Source: Mugil cephalus (lineage: Eukaryota > Chordata > Actinopteri > Mugiliformes > Mugilidae). From it: a DNA stretch of 64,000 nucleotides. Positions within the stretch are counted from its first letter, which is position 1; each line of letters starts with the position of its first letter. Below, in pieces: positions 10,291 through 22,049 of the stretch. The notes below the pieces were generated by a model. The model was not told where the DNA came from. It ran no database searches and saw only the letters and a list, made by a program, of their open reading frames with translations. Made by a program: the position numbers and the translations under genes. The stretch is from positions 2,455,075-2,519,074 of the forward strand of contig NC_061776.1 in assembly GCF_022458985.1 (NCBI RefSeq). Direction: 5' to 3'.

Positions 10291-11094
10291 TAAAGTACTA
10301 TTGTTGTTGGTTTTATTTTTTTTTTTTTTTTTCAGTTTTATACACAATTACTACTAGAAAACTAATATACTAAGCAACGTCAATGGAGGACTGGGCTAAG
10401 ACTGAGGAATATTTCAATGTTCCTTTGCCATAGTAACAAAACATCTAAACATTTTGACTTGACCAAAGGGACGATGTGTTTTGGGGCCACTGACTATTTC
10501 TACAAAAAACTTTGAATGTAATTTCTGTTTCAGTAAATGAGCCAAACCAATGGACAAAAACTGTAACACAGAGATCAAACACTTCATTAAAGCTTTATAA
10601 AGTGAATTAGAACTAATTCTAGTAGGGGTGTAAACCCTTACAACATGTTCTGATATATTGAAAAACAACAACAACAAAAACAAATGAGCAAATGAGCAGG
10701 GGGATTAAAATCAATTTTCAACAAAAATCTTTTTGTTTTTTTTTTCCATTAGTATTGTTTTATGACTTGACTAATAACTTCCACTACATGATCTAACATT
10801 TTATTCTTTGCCATTAAAACACAGTCTGGTTGTCTCATCTTCTCCTTGTCCTGTGGCTCCTACACAACCTTTAGGTTAACAAACTAAGGTGGTGTTAAAG
10901 TGTTCCTCTCAAAAGCCTATTGTAAACTCAATGTCAGTCCCAGGGAGATGGAGATGTCTCCCTCCATCTGTTTAATGTCCAGGTTTGATATTTTTATGCT
11001 TAAGGTGAGTGGGTCATTTTTCCAGGATGTGGTGTCAGAAATAAAAACTTAATTTCAACTATTTTAAGAGAATAATTTGAACAGTTTTCAGGAC
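10291..11094 (-). other. Intergenic and 3' flank of ZF2
   Basis: AT-rich with T and A runs near 10312-10332 and 10730-10745. Roughly 10800-11000, read on the minus strand, matches the 3' flank seen after ZF10 and ZF14 (GAAGGAGACATCTCC.., CTTTAAGACCACCTTAGTTTGTTAACCTAAAGGTT.TG.AGG, CCACAGGACAAGGAG). It is therefore 3' UTR and flank of ZF2. The 89-codon open frame at 10414-10683 has no support. Confidence 0.4.
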
Positions 11095-13266
11095 AACAAC
11101 TTCTCACCTGTGTCCTCATGTGCTCTGTTAAATTACTTCTTTGAATGAAGGTTTTAACATCTGTCAGAATTCTACGGCTTCTTACCTGTGTGCATCCTCA
11201 TGTGCATCGTCAAAGCACTTCTTTGAATAAAGGTTTTACCACATGTGTCACAACTATACGGCCTCTCACCTGTATGAATCCTCATGTGTATCCTTAAATT
11301 ACTAGTGCTTCCAAAATGTTTCCCACATGTCTTGCAACAGTAGGGCTTCTCACCTGTGTGAGTTATCATGTGCTTCGTTAAAGTACCTCTTTGACTGAAG
11401 GATTTCCCACATGTGTCACAACAGTATGGCTTCTCACCAGTGTGAGTCCTCACGTGCCGAGTCAAATCAATAGTTCGATTGAAACATTTCCCACATGCTT
11501 TGCAACGATATGGTTTTTCACCGGCGTGAGTCTTGGTGTGTGAAATCAAATCACTCCTCTTCCTGAAACTTTTACCACATTTTTTGCAATGACAACACTT
11601 GTTCTTAGAGGCTTTTCCACCAACGTCACATGTTACAAACTTTTTACCTGTATCAGCATTACACTGACTTTCTGACAAGGAAGAGTTGTCGTCATTTTTA
11701 CTCTGACTTGTGTCTCTGTGATGTCTCTTCTTTAGATTCAGCTCTGCATTTCTAGTTGATCCTGAGTTGCTTCCTCCCTGATCTGTGCTCTCAGATACAG
11801 CAGAGTTCTTACAAAGGAGATGATCATCTTTTGGTTCTGGTTCACTATGCTCACTTTCCTCATCAGTAGGAGTCTCAGCAAAGGTATCAGTCTCACAGTT
11901 CAATACAACATGCTCTTCCTGCTGACTGCAGCAGAGTTCATCCTGTTCCTCTTTTGTCTGTGGAGGTTCTGATTCCTCCTGTCCCTCTTTCATCTGTGGA
12001 GGTTCTGGTTCCTCCTGTTCCTCTTTCATCTGTGGAGGTTCTGGTTCCTCCTGTTCCTCTTTTATCTGTGGAGGTTCTGGTTCCTCCTGTTCCTCTTTTA
12101 TGTGTGGAGGTTCAGGTTCCTCCAAACTGGAGTTCCTCTCCTGGTTACAGAGCTGCTGCTCGGTGAGAACCTCCTCCTCTGTGCAGACATGTTGCTGTTG
12201 GAGGTCTGGAGGAACAAACAGACACAACATGAAGTTAACTAAAGTGATGACAGGAAAACACATAGACATACATAAGTAGATGCCGCATTGAGCGCTGAAT
12301 CGTACGTCAACATCGCCGCCATCTTGGTTGTGGCAAAGTGGAGCGATCAGAGAAGATTCCTCATTCATTTTCATGTGGAAGTCTACTAACTGTTTACAGT
12401 ACAAACCAGATCTCACAGCATTACTTTTCACAGGTAAGAATGAAAAGGGAGTTTAATGGGTGGAGTTTAAATGTTCATCAATGCCACCGGTGTAGATACG
12501 TATGCATATGGGTCATTCCTACTATTCAGTGCCATTTGAGTCCCCATGACATACTATGGCGTAGGGTATTTTGGGTAAAAATGGGCTAATACTTATTTCT
12601 AAAAGCTTGGCTTATGTGGGTTAACTGCTCTCTACCATCAAATACAATGATTTGTATGCAGGACTAGTTGAAGTTAAAATAATTGATTTTGATAATAATT
12701 AAAAAAAAAAAAAAATAAAATCTAAATAATTTCATTACTATTTGTTTTCCAAATATATTAGTGTGCGTGTGAATGGGTGATTCTGAGGCATTAACTTAAA
12801 GCACTTTGTAGAAATGCGCTTCATGCAGTTTCATGCAGATTTTCCACATCCAATATGGCGGCGCGCTGACGCATGGCAGCAACTGACCCCCCGCTCAATG
12901 CCGCGTCTATGTCTATGGGAAAACACACCTAAGCAAATGTGTTCTAGTTTCAATCCGTGTAGCGTTAGCTATTTTTAATTAGCCTCTCAGCATGGTAGCA
13001 ACCTTTTAGCTGAGTCTCTTTCCTTTGTGTTTTCTCCAAACTGTGTGTTTCCACACATTAGTTACTTCATTCAGATCATCCTAGTTCTACTCACCTATTC
13101 TGTGTAACTTTATCTCTGGTTTCCAGGTGATATCCAGCAGTCTGCGCTGACGATCGATCTCTTCCTCGTACTGGACGACAGTTCTTTCAAAGAGTCCGAA
13201 TATTTCTTCAGCAGCAGCAGTTAGTCGCTCGATGATCAACTCTCTCAAACTCTCAGATCCAGACAT
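11095..13266 (-). CDS. ZF2, C2H2 zinc-finger protein, two exons, stop before its last finger
   Basis: Exon 1 is 13095-13266; exon 2 runs 11172-12205; the product is 401 residues. The intron (889 bp) holds a MITE. N-terminal module [20 protein letters not shown]. The acidic part has five units with three SUMO-consensus sites; other units have decayed to MKEG and TKEE. The first finger is fused into the second by a deletion after [12 protein letters not shown], leaving five intact fingers (contacts KSDS, RIDR, QGTK, SSNI, QSAM). Reading ends at TGKKP where the usual TAC (Tyr) has become TAG. A degraded sixth finger ending in LLS and TGA remains at 11095-11171. The linker ([10 protein letters not shown], lacking the usual HVD) is shared with ZF8. 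It is probably still a protein, one finger shorter; weak pseudogenisation is possible. Confidence 0.8.
12261..12917. mobile_element. MITE, hAT-like, in the ZF2 intron
   Basis: The ends are inverted: CATAGACATA ... ATGCCGCATTGAGCG at the left and CGCTCAATGCCGCGTCTATG TCTATG at the right, with an outer CGCCGCCAT/ATGGCGGCG pair further in. The 8-bp sequence GGAAAACA stands on both sides (12253-12260 and 12918-12925). The ZF1 intron, without the insert, reads GGAAAACATATCTGAGCAAATATG, a matching empty site. 657 bp, no transposase. An 8-bp duplication and CA...TG ends suit the hAT superfamily. Confidence 0.65.
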
Positions 13267-13383
13267 TGTTACTTTAAGAGCTCAAATATTTATCTGGGAC
13301 ACGACGACACGACAAAACCGTCTTCCAGCTCAGTCCACAAACATCGAAACACGACAACTCTACTATCGGGGTTTAAAAACAAA

Positions 13384-13412
13384 CCACTTCCGCTTGGTGT
13401 CCCACTATAGAG
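13384..13412 (-). promoter_or_regulatory. Conserved core-promoter block of ZF2
   Basis: Minus-strand GGGACACCAAGCGGAAGTGG, the same block as upstream of ZF1, about 120 bp before the ATG at 13266. Confidence 0.4.
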
Positions 13413-13419
13413 CTCCGAC

Positions 13420-13756
13420 AGAGACATGTATTTTTCAGCTACATTTCTACATTTTTAAATCTCACATTCGATCTTGTCACAAATCTTCTGCGGGAATAAT
13501 AAGAACAAAATATAAAAAACAAGCCGTTATACAGAAATTATCTTTTTCAGAGTGGTCTGCAACTTTTTGTCTCTTCCACACGCAGCTTCCTACTCTCCTC
13601 CACTTTCCAGCTGATGTGAAATTCATCTCCAACGAGCCATCTGGATGCTTTTGTACTTCCAGTGACTCACCACATAATGACGCTACTTCTCTTTGCTTCT
13701 TCATTTCAGCCTCAGGCAGCAACAAAATGATCAGAGCTGATCAGGTCTGTATGTCT
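13420..13756 (-). repeat. Far 5' flank of ZF2
   Basis: Third copy of the flank described at 5.6 and 9.4 kb: AATCTCACATTCGATC.TGTCACAAATC, then TTCCAGCTGATGTGAAATTC and CATCTGGATGC..TTGTACTTCC, ending in GATCAGGTCTGTATGT. The match stops where the Penelope-like piece begins. A 191-codon open frame crossing exon 1 and this flank on the plus strand is not a gene. Confidence 0.5.
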
Positions 13757-14010
13757 GTGAAGGTTCTCAGTCATCCAGGTCATGGTAATCCAAAGTGCGT
13801 TGTATAAGGTCAACTGGACTTGTAGAATTTCTTGAAGTCGTTTCGCCACCCATCCGAGTAGCTTCTTCAGTTCTGATAGACTAGTGGGAAATTGAGGTTT
13901 AAATAGGAAAACTCCGTGAGTACACCGACCAGAAACTTGATTGACCAGAAACTGGGGTCACTATTTCCATTATGGCTGATGCCACCTTTCAACCACAGGT
14001 AAGTACCAGC
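13757..14010 (-). mobile_element. Penelope-like element, 3' end fragment
   Basis: GTCAACTGGACTTGTAGAAT, CTTGAAG.CGTTTCGCCACCCATCCGAGTAGC and TTCTTCAGTTCTGA form the typical 3' end of fish Penelope/Poseidon elements, here inverted relative to the longer copy at 22.05-22.83 kb. It is a decayed fossil with no coding part left. Confidence 0.55.
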
Positions 14011-14012
14011 CA

Positions 14013-14054
14013 TTAACATTATGTTCCGATATATATATCGGAACATAATGTTAA
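14013..14054. repeat. Perfect 42-bp palindrome between divergent ZF2 and ZF3
   Basis: The left arm starts TTAACATTATGTTCCGATAT and the right arm is its exact reverse complement, with no spacer (axis between 14033 and 14034, inside an AT run). It sits exactly between the Penelope-like remnant and the ZF3 promoter. It could be the snapped-together ends of an excised or tiny palindromic transposon, or a cruciform-forming site. Confidence 0.7.
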
Positions 14055-14071
14055 GTTTCCTCCTCTGACGG

Positions 14072-14116
14072 ACCTTTAGAGCGGCACACCGGGCGGAAGT
14101 GTTTTGTTTTTAAAAC
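14072..14116 (+). promoter_or_regulatory. Conserved core-promoter block of ZF3
   Basis: GGCACACCGGGCGGAAGTG followed by TTTTAAAACCCGTTAG matches the block before ZF1, ZF2 and ZF6 and, in its right half (GGAAGT.TGTTTTTAAAACC), the sequence before ZF11-ZF13. It lies about 110 bp before the ATG. Confidence 0.4.
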
Positions 14117-14217
14117 CCGTTAGCAGGGTCGTTCTGTTTCTGAGTGTAGACAGAGCTGGAAGACGGTTGTGTCTTGTCGTCGTGTTCCAGATAAATGTTT
14201 GAGCTGCTGAAGTAACA

Positions 14218-15930
14218 ATGTCTTCAAGTGGGAGTTTGAGAGATCTGATGATTGAGCGACAAACTGTTTCTCCAGAAGAAATATTCAAACTCTTTGAAAG
14301 AACTGTCGTCCAGTACGAGGAAGACATCGACCATCAGCGCAGACTGCTGGATATCACCTGGAAACCTGAGATAAAGTTGTACAGAATAGGTGAGTAGAAC
14401 TAGAATGGTGTGAATGAAGTAACTAATGATTGGAAACACACAGTATGGAGAAGACACAGACACACCTGAAGGTTGATGAGATGCCAAGAGGCTAACTAGC
14501 ACAGCTAACCCTACATGGATTTAAACTAGAAGATTTTTGCAAAGCCACGTTTTCCTGTCATCACATTAGTAACCTTTACGTTGTCTCTCTTTGGTCCTCC
14601 AGACCTCCCACATAAACATGTCTGCACAGAGGAGGTTCTTACTGAGCAGCAGCTCTGTAACCAGGAGAGGAACTCCAGTCTGGACCAGGAGGAACCAGAA
14701 CCTCCACAGATAAAAGAGGAACAGGAGGATCCAGAACCTCTTAATTTTAAAGAGGAACAAGCGGAACAAGAACATCCCCAGATGAAAGAGGAACAAGAGG
14801 AACCAGAACCTCTACAGATGAAAGAGGAACAGTGGGCACCAGCATCTCCACAGATTAAAGAGGAACAGGAGGAACTCTTCAGCATTCAGTGGGAAAAACA
14901 TCTTGTACTGAAGCAGGAGATTGATTCCTCGATGGAGACTCCAACTGATGAAGAAAGTGAGCACAGTGACCATTTCCTCTCTTGCAACTCTCCTGTGTCT
15001 GAGAGCTCAGATCAGGGAATAATCAACCATGTAGACTCAGGATCAATGAGAAATTCAGAGCTGAATTTAAGAAAGAGACGTCGCAGAGACACAAGCCACA
15101 GTGATAATGTAAACAACTCTCTCATGTCAGAGAGTCTGTGTGATACTGACACAGGTAGAAAGTTTGTAACATGTGACGTCTGTGGAAAAGCCTTTAAGAA
15201 AAAGTCCGCAATGAAAATGCATTATAGACTCCACACAGGTGAGACACTTTGTCATTGCAACACATTTGGTAAAAGTTTCACAAAGAGAAGTGATTTTATT
15301 TTAAGCACCAGGGTTCACACAGTTGAGACGCCGTTCTCTTGCGAGGCATGCGGGAAACACTTCAGTAAAAGTAACAATTTGACTCGGCACATGAGGACTC
15401 ATACAGGTGAGAAGCCTTACAGCTGTGACACATGTGGTAAAACCTTCAGTCAAAGAAGTACTTTAATGAAACACATGAGGACTCACACAGGTGAAAAGCC
15501 GTACAGTTGTGACACATGTGGTAAAACCTTCAATCAAAGAAGTACTTTAATGAGGCACATGAGGACTCACACAGGTGAGAAACCATACAGTTGTGATATA
15601 TGTGGTAGAACCTTCAATCAAAGTAATCATTTATCAAAACACATGAGGACTCACACAGGTGAGAAGCCATCCTCTTGCAAGACATGTGGGAAATGTTTCA
15701 GTCAAAATAGTGCTTTGACTCAGCACATGAGGACTCACACAGGTGAGAAACCGTACCGTTGTGACACATGTGGTAAAACCTTCACTCAGAGCAATCATTT
15801 ATTGCACCACATAAGGACTCACACAGGTGAGAAACCATTCATTTGCAAGATATGTGGAAAATGTTTTCGTCAACATAATGTTTTGACTAAGCACATGAGG
15901 ACTCACACAGGTGAGAAGTTGTCATCCTGA
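14218..15930 (+). CDS. ZF3, C2H2 zinc-finger protein, two exons
   Basis: Exon 1 14218-14389, intron 213 bp, exon 2 14603-15930; 499 residues. The N-terminal module is the most divergent of the plus-strand set ([20 protein letters not shown] ... KLYRI). The linker has five SUMO-type sites in acidic units (IKEE, FKEE, MKEE, MKEE, IKEE) plus LKQE before the Ser-rich part. Fingers fill about residues 245-495: nine units, of which the second (CNTFGK) has lost a Cys and its His spacing, leaving eight usable (KSAM, KNNR, QSTK, QSTR, QNHK, QSAQ, QNHH, QNVK). Units 4 and 5 are nearly identical at the DNA level, so a recent one-finger duplication is likely. It ends in the family's usual GEKLSS and stop. 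Head-to-head with ZF2, start codons about 950 bp apart; a shared bidirectional control region is possible. Confidence 0.88.
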
Positions 15931-17085
15931 CAACTGATCTCATTATCCTCTGTGATAAGTTGAAATTAAGTTTTTTATTTCAGACACAACATCCTGCACA
16001 ACCAAAACGTTCAGCAGCTGCCGGACAAGGAAAAGATAAAAACAACCAGACTTTTTTAATGGTGAGAACTGAAAGAACATTGCTAACAAAACAATTCTTC
16101 CAGAGACTGTAGTACCATGTATAGAAAATGGCAGTGTATCACTTGTTTCCTTTCCACTCCCCATAGAAACGCTCAAACCCCAAATATCGCAATAAAAATC
16201 TGGTAATGAATACACCTGCACCTGCATGTACTTTTGCCAGTTTTGAAGTAAATTGCTGGCTGATGATATTGACCCTCTACTGGTGAAAGGGGGAGACAGC
16301 AACACATAACAATCATCAAGTTAGTCTTTCCCATGGACTATATAAAGTAGATATAGTGTCAATAGTTAGAGGTTGGTTAGAAAAGTGACTGCGCAGAAAA
16401 GTATATCATCAGTACAATATAATAAGGACATTTCAGCTGCCACGCCAAGATAAACAATGGGTCAGTGAAAGTGAGTTACCATTTTCACTGAACGGTAACG
16501 TGAAAACCGATCCATTTTTCTTTTTCAGGCATGGCATGTTCTGTGTATATTTACGATGAGGACAAAGTAGTTTTGTTCAGTTCTGAATAAAATAATGAAA
16601 TACTTCAGTTCTATTAATATCAATTCCAACAATTTCCCTGTTCATGGTAGTTAAAGAATTAAAATGTATCCATTGCCAAGTGTGTTCATCTTAATTATTT
16701 TCTCCCCACAATTTTCCCATTAACCTTTATGTTGTGTGTTATCTCTGAAAAAGTGAAGTTAATTTTTTCAGCTTGACCTAAAACTCCACGAGTTTGTCCA
16801 CACACAAAATAAATTGTATAGATTTACATACAGTTTTGTGTTTTTTTTGTTTGTTTGTGTGTTTGTTTTCCAACTTTTGTACTCTCTCAATGTTCCAGGT
16901 CATTAGAAGTGAATGTGGGAGAAAACGATTAGGGTAGAAACCGACCTCACCAACATTATCATTTGGCAGTTGGACACAGACAAACACACACTTATACACC
17001 AACACCCTGGGTTGCCTGGCAACCACTTGCCCAGTAGAGTTTCTCTATCACGAGAACATTACCTGTGTTGACAGTTCTCACAGAA
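15931..17085 (+). other. 3' UTR and flank of ZF3, then intergenic
   Basis: 15990-16690 is co-linear with the flanks after ZF4, ZF5 and ZF14 (GACAAGGA.AAGATAAAA, TTTTAATGGTG.GAACTGAAAGAACAT, and near the end AAA.GTATCCATTGCCA). AATAAA at 16586-16591 is the best poly(A) signal. From 16700 to 17085 nothing is recognised beyond TTTG/TTTTG runs. Confidence 0.4.
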
Positions 17086-17089
17086 AATT

Positions 17090-17308
17090 GCAACATTGCC
17101 TCAATAACACTGAACTTTTCCCGTATCTTAGGTATACAACACTTCTTGAGGCTTTGCTCACAGTTTATTGTGTGGCACCACCATGGCAGGTTGATATACC
17201 GTACCGTATTTAAGTGAGGTTCTTGATTACATATTTGATGGTCACCTCACTGATGTGTTGAAGGCACTGGTGAAATCATAAAACATGATTTTCACAGTGC
17301 TTCCACAT
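17090..17308 (-). mobile_element. LINE reverse-transcriptase fragment replacing the 5' half of ZF4 exon 1
   Basis: Read on the minus strand it gives KIMFYDFTSAFNTS, the RT palm segment (..[13 protein letters not shown]..) of CR1/L2/Rex-group LINEs, also seen intact at 30.1-30.3 kb. It joins directly to the middle of a ZF exon 1 at about 17309. Confidence 0.5.
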
Positions 17309-18598
<1,290 letters not shown>

Positions 18599-18649
18599 GA
18601 ACTGATCTTATTATCTTTTGAGACAAGCTGAAATAAAGTTTTAATTTTG

Positions 18650-19225
18650 AGAACAAAGTTAAGAGTAGATCCTAAGGAGAACCAATATTCCCAAATATTT
18701 TTACTTCTTAGCTAAACCTCGAGCTTGTGAGGTGAGATCTTTTAAGAGAAGAGGCAGGAAAGATATTCTCCAAACAAGCTGTATAAATGACACATATTAT
18801 TGTTTTTGTTAAATAAATAAACAAATAGAGATATTAGCATGTGAATACTGGACCTGAGTTTTCACACGTTACTATGTGTTTAACAGATTTTCTTTTTATG
18901 TAAAATAGTTTTTAATAATGACACACTCTTCGTAGAGATTACATTCTATGATACACTATATTGATTAGACTGTCCATTCCATGCCCATCATCACCAAAAG
19001 TGTATCACCTTTAGGATCAACCAATGACACCTTATGAAATGATGCCTTCTACCTAGCATCGAGGTCAATCACACCTCACTAAGATCAGAGTTTCTGGCCA
19101 ATGAGTTCTGCTCTGAGAATGTCGAGGAATCACTCCTAAGCTAAGACCCCTTGCTAGTTATTTTTAGGAGCTCTCTGTAAAGGTTCTCACAGTCTTTAGA
19201 AATACGGTCTACCACTTTCTGGGAT
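18650..19225. mobile_element. Possible DNA transposon in the ZF4 3' flank
   Basis: This segment interrupts a 3' flank that is otherwise co-linear with those of ZF3 and ZF14 (resuming at TTACAACAGGATTTAGAGG). Its left end AGAACAAAGTTAAGAGTAGA and the reverse complement of its right end (AGAACCTTTACAGAGAGCTC, from 19175-19194) are alike, as inverted terminal repeats would be. No transposase seen; family unknown. Confidence 0.35.
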
Positions 19226-19239
19226 AACCTTCTAACTTA

Positions 19240-19845
19240 CAACAGGATTTAGAGGGGCCACTTTAACACCAACTTGATCAGTTAAAGGTTTTGACAGGAG
19301 CCACAGGACAAGGAGAAGATAAGATAACAACACTGTGTTTTAATGGTGCGAACTGAAAGAACATGACTAAGTAAACAACTCTTTCAGAGACTGTAGACTT
19401 AAGAAACTGACAATGTATCAGTGACTTTATCGCATGTCAAACTGTGTGAGGTTGATTTATGAAGTCTGGTTTTGACCACTGTCAGACTGCACATTCAGTT
19501 TGAGGCTGGTAAACCATGCAGTGGATATGTGGTGAATCTTCCAGAAACAAAGCCTAAACTATTACTGGTAAGGCAATTTTCACAGGGTGAATTGAAAATG
19601 AAGTAAAAAATTTCCAACATTCCAATGCGTCATACCCAAAACTACAGATGGATTGTGATTGGTTGCTTGCCCCATTGATGAATCATCTGGTCCGACCGCC
19701 CCTTCTTCTTTATTCTCCGATCACGGGACACGGGTCTGTAGATAATGAGTAATCAAATACCGCTTTCACATTCGATAATCTCAGTCAACCCAGCATTTTC
19801 AGACCCGGGTCGAATAACTTGTTGCCAGCTGAATGATAATCACGT
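19240..19845 (+). other. ZF4 3' flank and unassigned sequence
   Basis: 19300-19600 is again the shared ZF 3' flank (CCACAGGACAAGGAGAAGAT, then TTTTGACC..TGTCAGACTGCACATTCA). From 19600 to 19845 nothing is recognised. Confidence 0.35.
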
Positions 19846-20350
19846 ATGCAGTAATTAAATAATAGGAGGCTTGTACCTGCTAAGTTAGATCAAGGTGACA
19901 ACTTTTTTTTGCCAGGTAGTGTATTCACTCAGAACAGAAGGAACCAGAACCTCCACAGATTAAAGAGGAACAGGTGGAATTCTGCAGCAGTCAGCAGGAA
20001 GAACATCTTATGTTCAAACAGGACGCTGACTCCTGACTCCTACTGATGAGGAAAGAGAGCACAGTGATCAACTAGAAATACAGACCTAAATCCAAAGAAG
20101 AGACTTTGCACAGGCACAAGTCACAGTAACAATGCAGACAAGTGTCAGAGTCAGATCAGTGTGATACTTACACAAGTATAAAGTCTAGAACATGTGACTT
20201 CTGTGGAAAAGCCATTAAAAAACGAGCCTGTAATGTGTTTTCATCACAGATTTTTCCATACACGTGAGACACCTTATCATTGCAACACATGTGGGAAAAT
20301 TTTCACTCATAGGAGGGGTTTGATTTCACACACCATGATTTAGCCAGGCG
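19846..20350 (+). pseudogene. ZF5, decayed zinc-finger gene remnant
   Basis: No exon 1. It starts with intron sequence found also in ZF6 (GCAGTAATTAA..AATAGGAGGCTTG, TTAGATCAAGGTGA.AACTTTTTT), then jumps into the acidic part of exon 2 ([22 protein letters not shown]). The frame is broken by stops such as GACTCCTGACTCC, and the linker and two finger remnants ([27 protein letters not shown]) follow. HRRGLISH is otherwise found only in ZF6, so ZF5 and ZF6 are sister copies. It ends abruptly in 3' flank at about 20350 without the finger array. Confidence 0.75.
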
Positions 20351-20835
20351 AAAAGCAAGAAAACAACTGGACTATGTTTTAATGGTGGGAACAGAAAGAA
20401 TATGGCTAACAAAACTACTCTTCCAGATACTATAGTACCATGTATAGAAACAATGTATTTTATTGCATGTCAGTGAATATGAAAAATGGATATGACATCA
20501 GGTTTTGACCAGTGAGGCTGCACATTCAATTTGAGGCTGTAAAACCTGTAAAAGATCAACTTTTACAGGAAGGACAATTTTTCCCAAGGTGAAGTGAAAA
20601 TGAAGTACTGTGAATGATCTGTGGAGTTCTTTTTGGTGTATCGTCATTACTATTGAAAACACTACTTCCTGTCAGCTAGTGTCTTCTCTTTTTTTTCTTC
20701 CCTTTGATGTTTGCACATATTTTTGATTTCATTTAATGTTTTTACTTTCCAACTTTAGAGGTGACACAGACCAAGAGGAATTATTTCAAGAGTTGATTTT
20801 GTTGTTCTCTCGGTCTCCAAAGTTTTGAATATAAA
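20351..20835 (+). other. ZF5 3' flank (shared with ZF14)
   Basis: Co-linear with 63040-63320 after ZF14: TTGACCAGTG..GGCTGCACATTCAA, GAAAACACT.CTTCCTGTCA, TTCCAACTTT.GAGGTGACA, GACCAAGAGGAATTATT. No coding sequence. Confidence 0.45.
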
Positions 20836-20839
20836 TGTT

Positions 20840-21085
20840 TAGGCGGAGTGTCCCTGTGTCTGTGTGGGTTTTCTCTGGGTACTCCCACCTCCAAAGACAT
20901 GCTCGTTAGGCTGATTGGTGACTCTGAATTGACCCTAGGTGTGAGTGCGAATGGTTGTTTATCGCTGTGTTAACCCTGCAATAGCTGGTGACCTGTTCAG
21001 AGTGTATCTCGCCCTTCACCCGATGACAGCTGGGATAGGCTCCTGCAACCCCTGCAAACCTAGTGAGGATTAAGTGGTAGAAGAT
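20840..21085 (+). repeat. Abundant teleost interspersed repeat
   Basis: GTTTTCTCTGGGTACTCCCA, CCAAAGACATGC, TTGGTGACTCTGAATTGACC, GGTGACCTGTTCAGAGTGTA, CAGCTGGGATAGGCTCCTGC and a final AGTGGTAGAAGATGAGATG are the successive landmarks of a very common percomorph repeat of this length. I recognise the sequence but do not trust my memory of its database name. Confidence 0.65.
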
Positions 21086-22045
21086 GAGATGAAAATGCCC
21101 TTTATTGTCATTATGCAATGTACAAGGTATTATTTTAAGGGTATTATTTTAAGATTTACAGGCTAAAGTTGAAACACTAAAACATATTGAAAATATACAA
21201 AATTATAATATATATATTGTCTTTTTTCCAATCTGGACTCCCACGAATCTGAAGGATAGAAAAAGCACTAATAAAATGAGTGACATGGCTGAGCACAGCG
21301 CCATCGAGCAAGCGCCATCCACCCAGCATAGCCACAACTTCTTTATGCATTGCAACTAAGTGGATGTTTTACTTTGATTTAATTAAAATAATGGATCAAG
21401 AGAAACTGTTACTGCATACTTGTTTTATGACGTATTTGTATGAATGCAGTGACTGAGACACAAATTTGGTCCATGGCGACGTGAGGCAGAAGCACTATGA
21501 ATGACACATGACACAGTGTGATATTTTAGATAATAATTCCTAATATGAATCCTTAAAGATAACAGACACAGATATAATTAACATTCAAAAGTTATTTACT
21601 CAGATTTTTGATCAAGGTGTAATCCCATTAGCCATGTTTTGTTTTTGTTTTTTTGCAAATATTGCTTTTCGTTCAATACAGACAGATGAGCCACACTTCT
21701 TTAGCACCTACTTGGTGTAGGAGCAATGTTTTCAAGAGAACAGTCACACTACCAGAAGTGACAAACTTAGACAGTGACAACCAGCTTAAGCCAATGATGG
21801 ACCTTGAAAATGAAAAGAAGGATGATAAAGATATAACGCCAGCACAACAGAGATTGAGCACCATGGCGACTGTGATGTCTTAAATAAGTTCAAGACTTAA
21901 AGATGTTATAAATATGTGATTTTTGAAGTTTTTTTTTTTCAGTAAAAAAAAAAAAAAAGTTTTTACATTAATGGCAATGATTGTTGTAAACATAGAAGTC
22001 ATGTTATGACTGACGGACTGTACCTGCAAGACAGAATGGAAATGA
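21086..22045. other. Unassigned sequence
   Basis: A 76-codon open frame at 21653-21883 (+), preceded by a T-rich tract and CAG, has no recognisable domain and no relative in the window. T and A runs near 21930-21960. Nothing else is supported. Confidence 0.25.
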
Positions 22046-22049
22046 GAAG

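Noticed and set aside
10414-10683. 89-codon minus-strand frame
   Set aside because: Lies in AT-rich flank with no domain and no relation to the zinc-finger genes.
21653-21883. 76-codon frame with an acceptor-like lead, considered as an exon
   Set aside because: No domain, no partner exon and no second copy; it cannot be supported.
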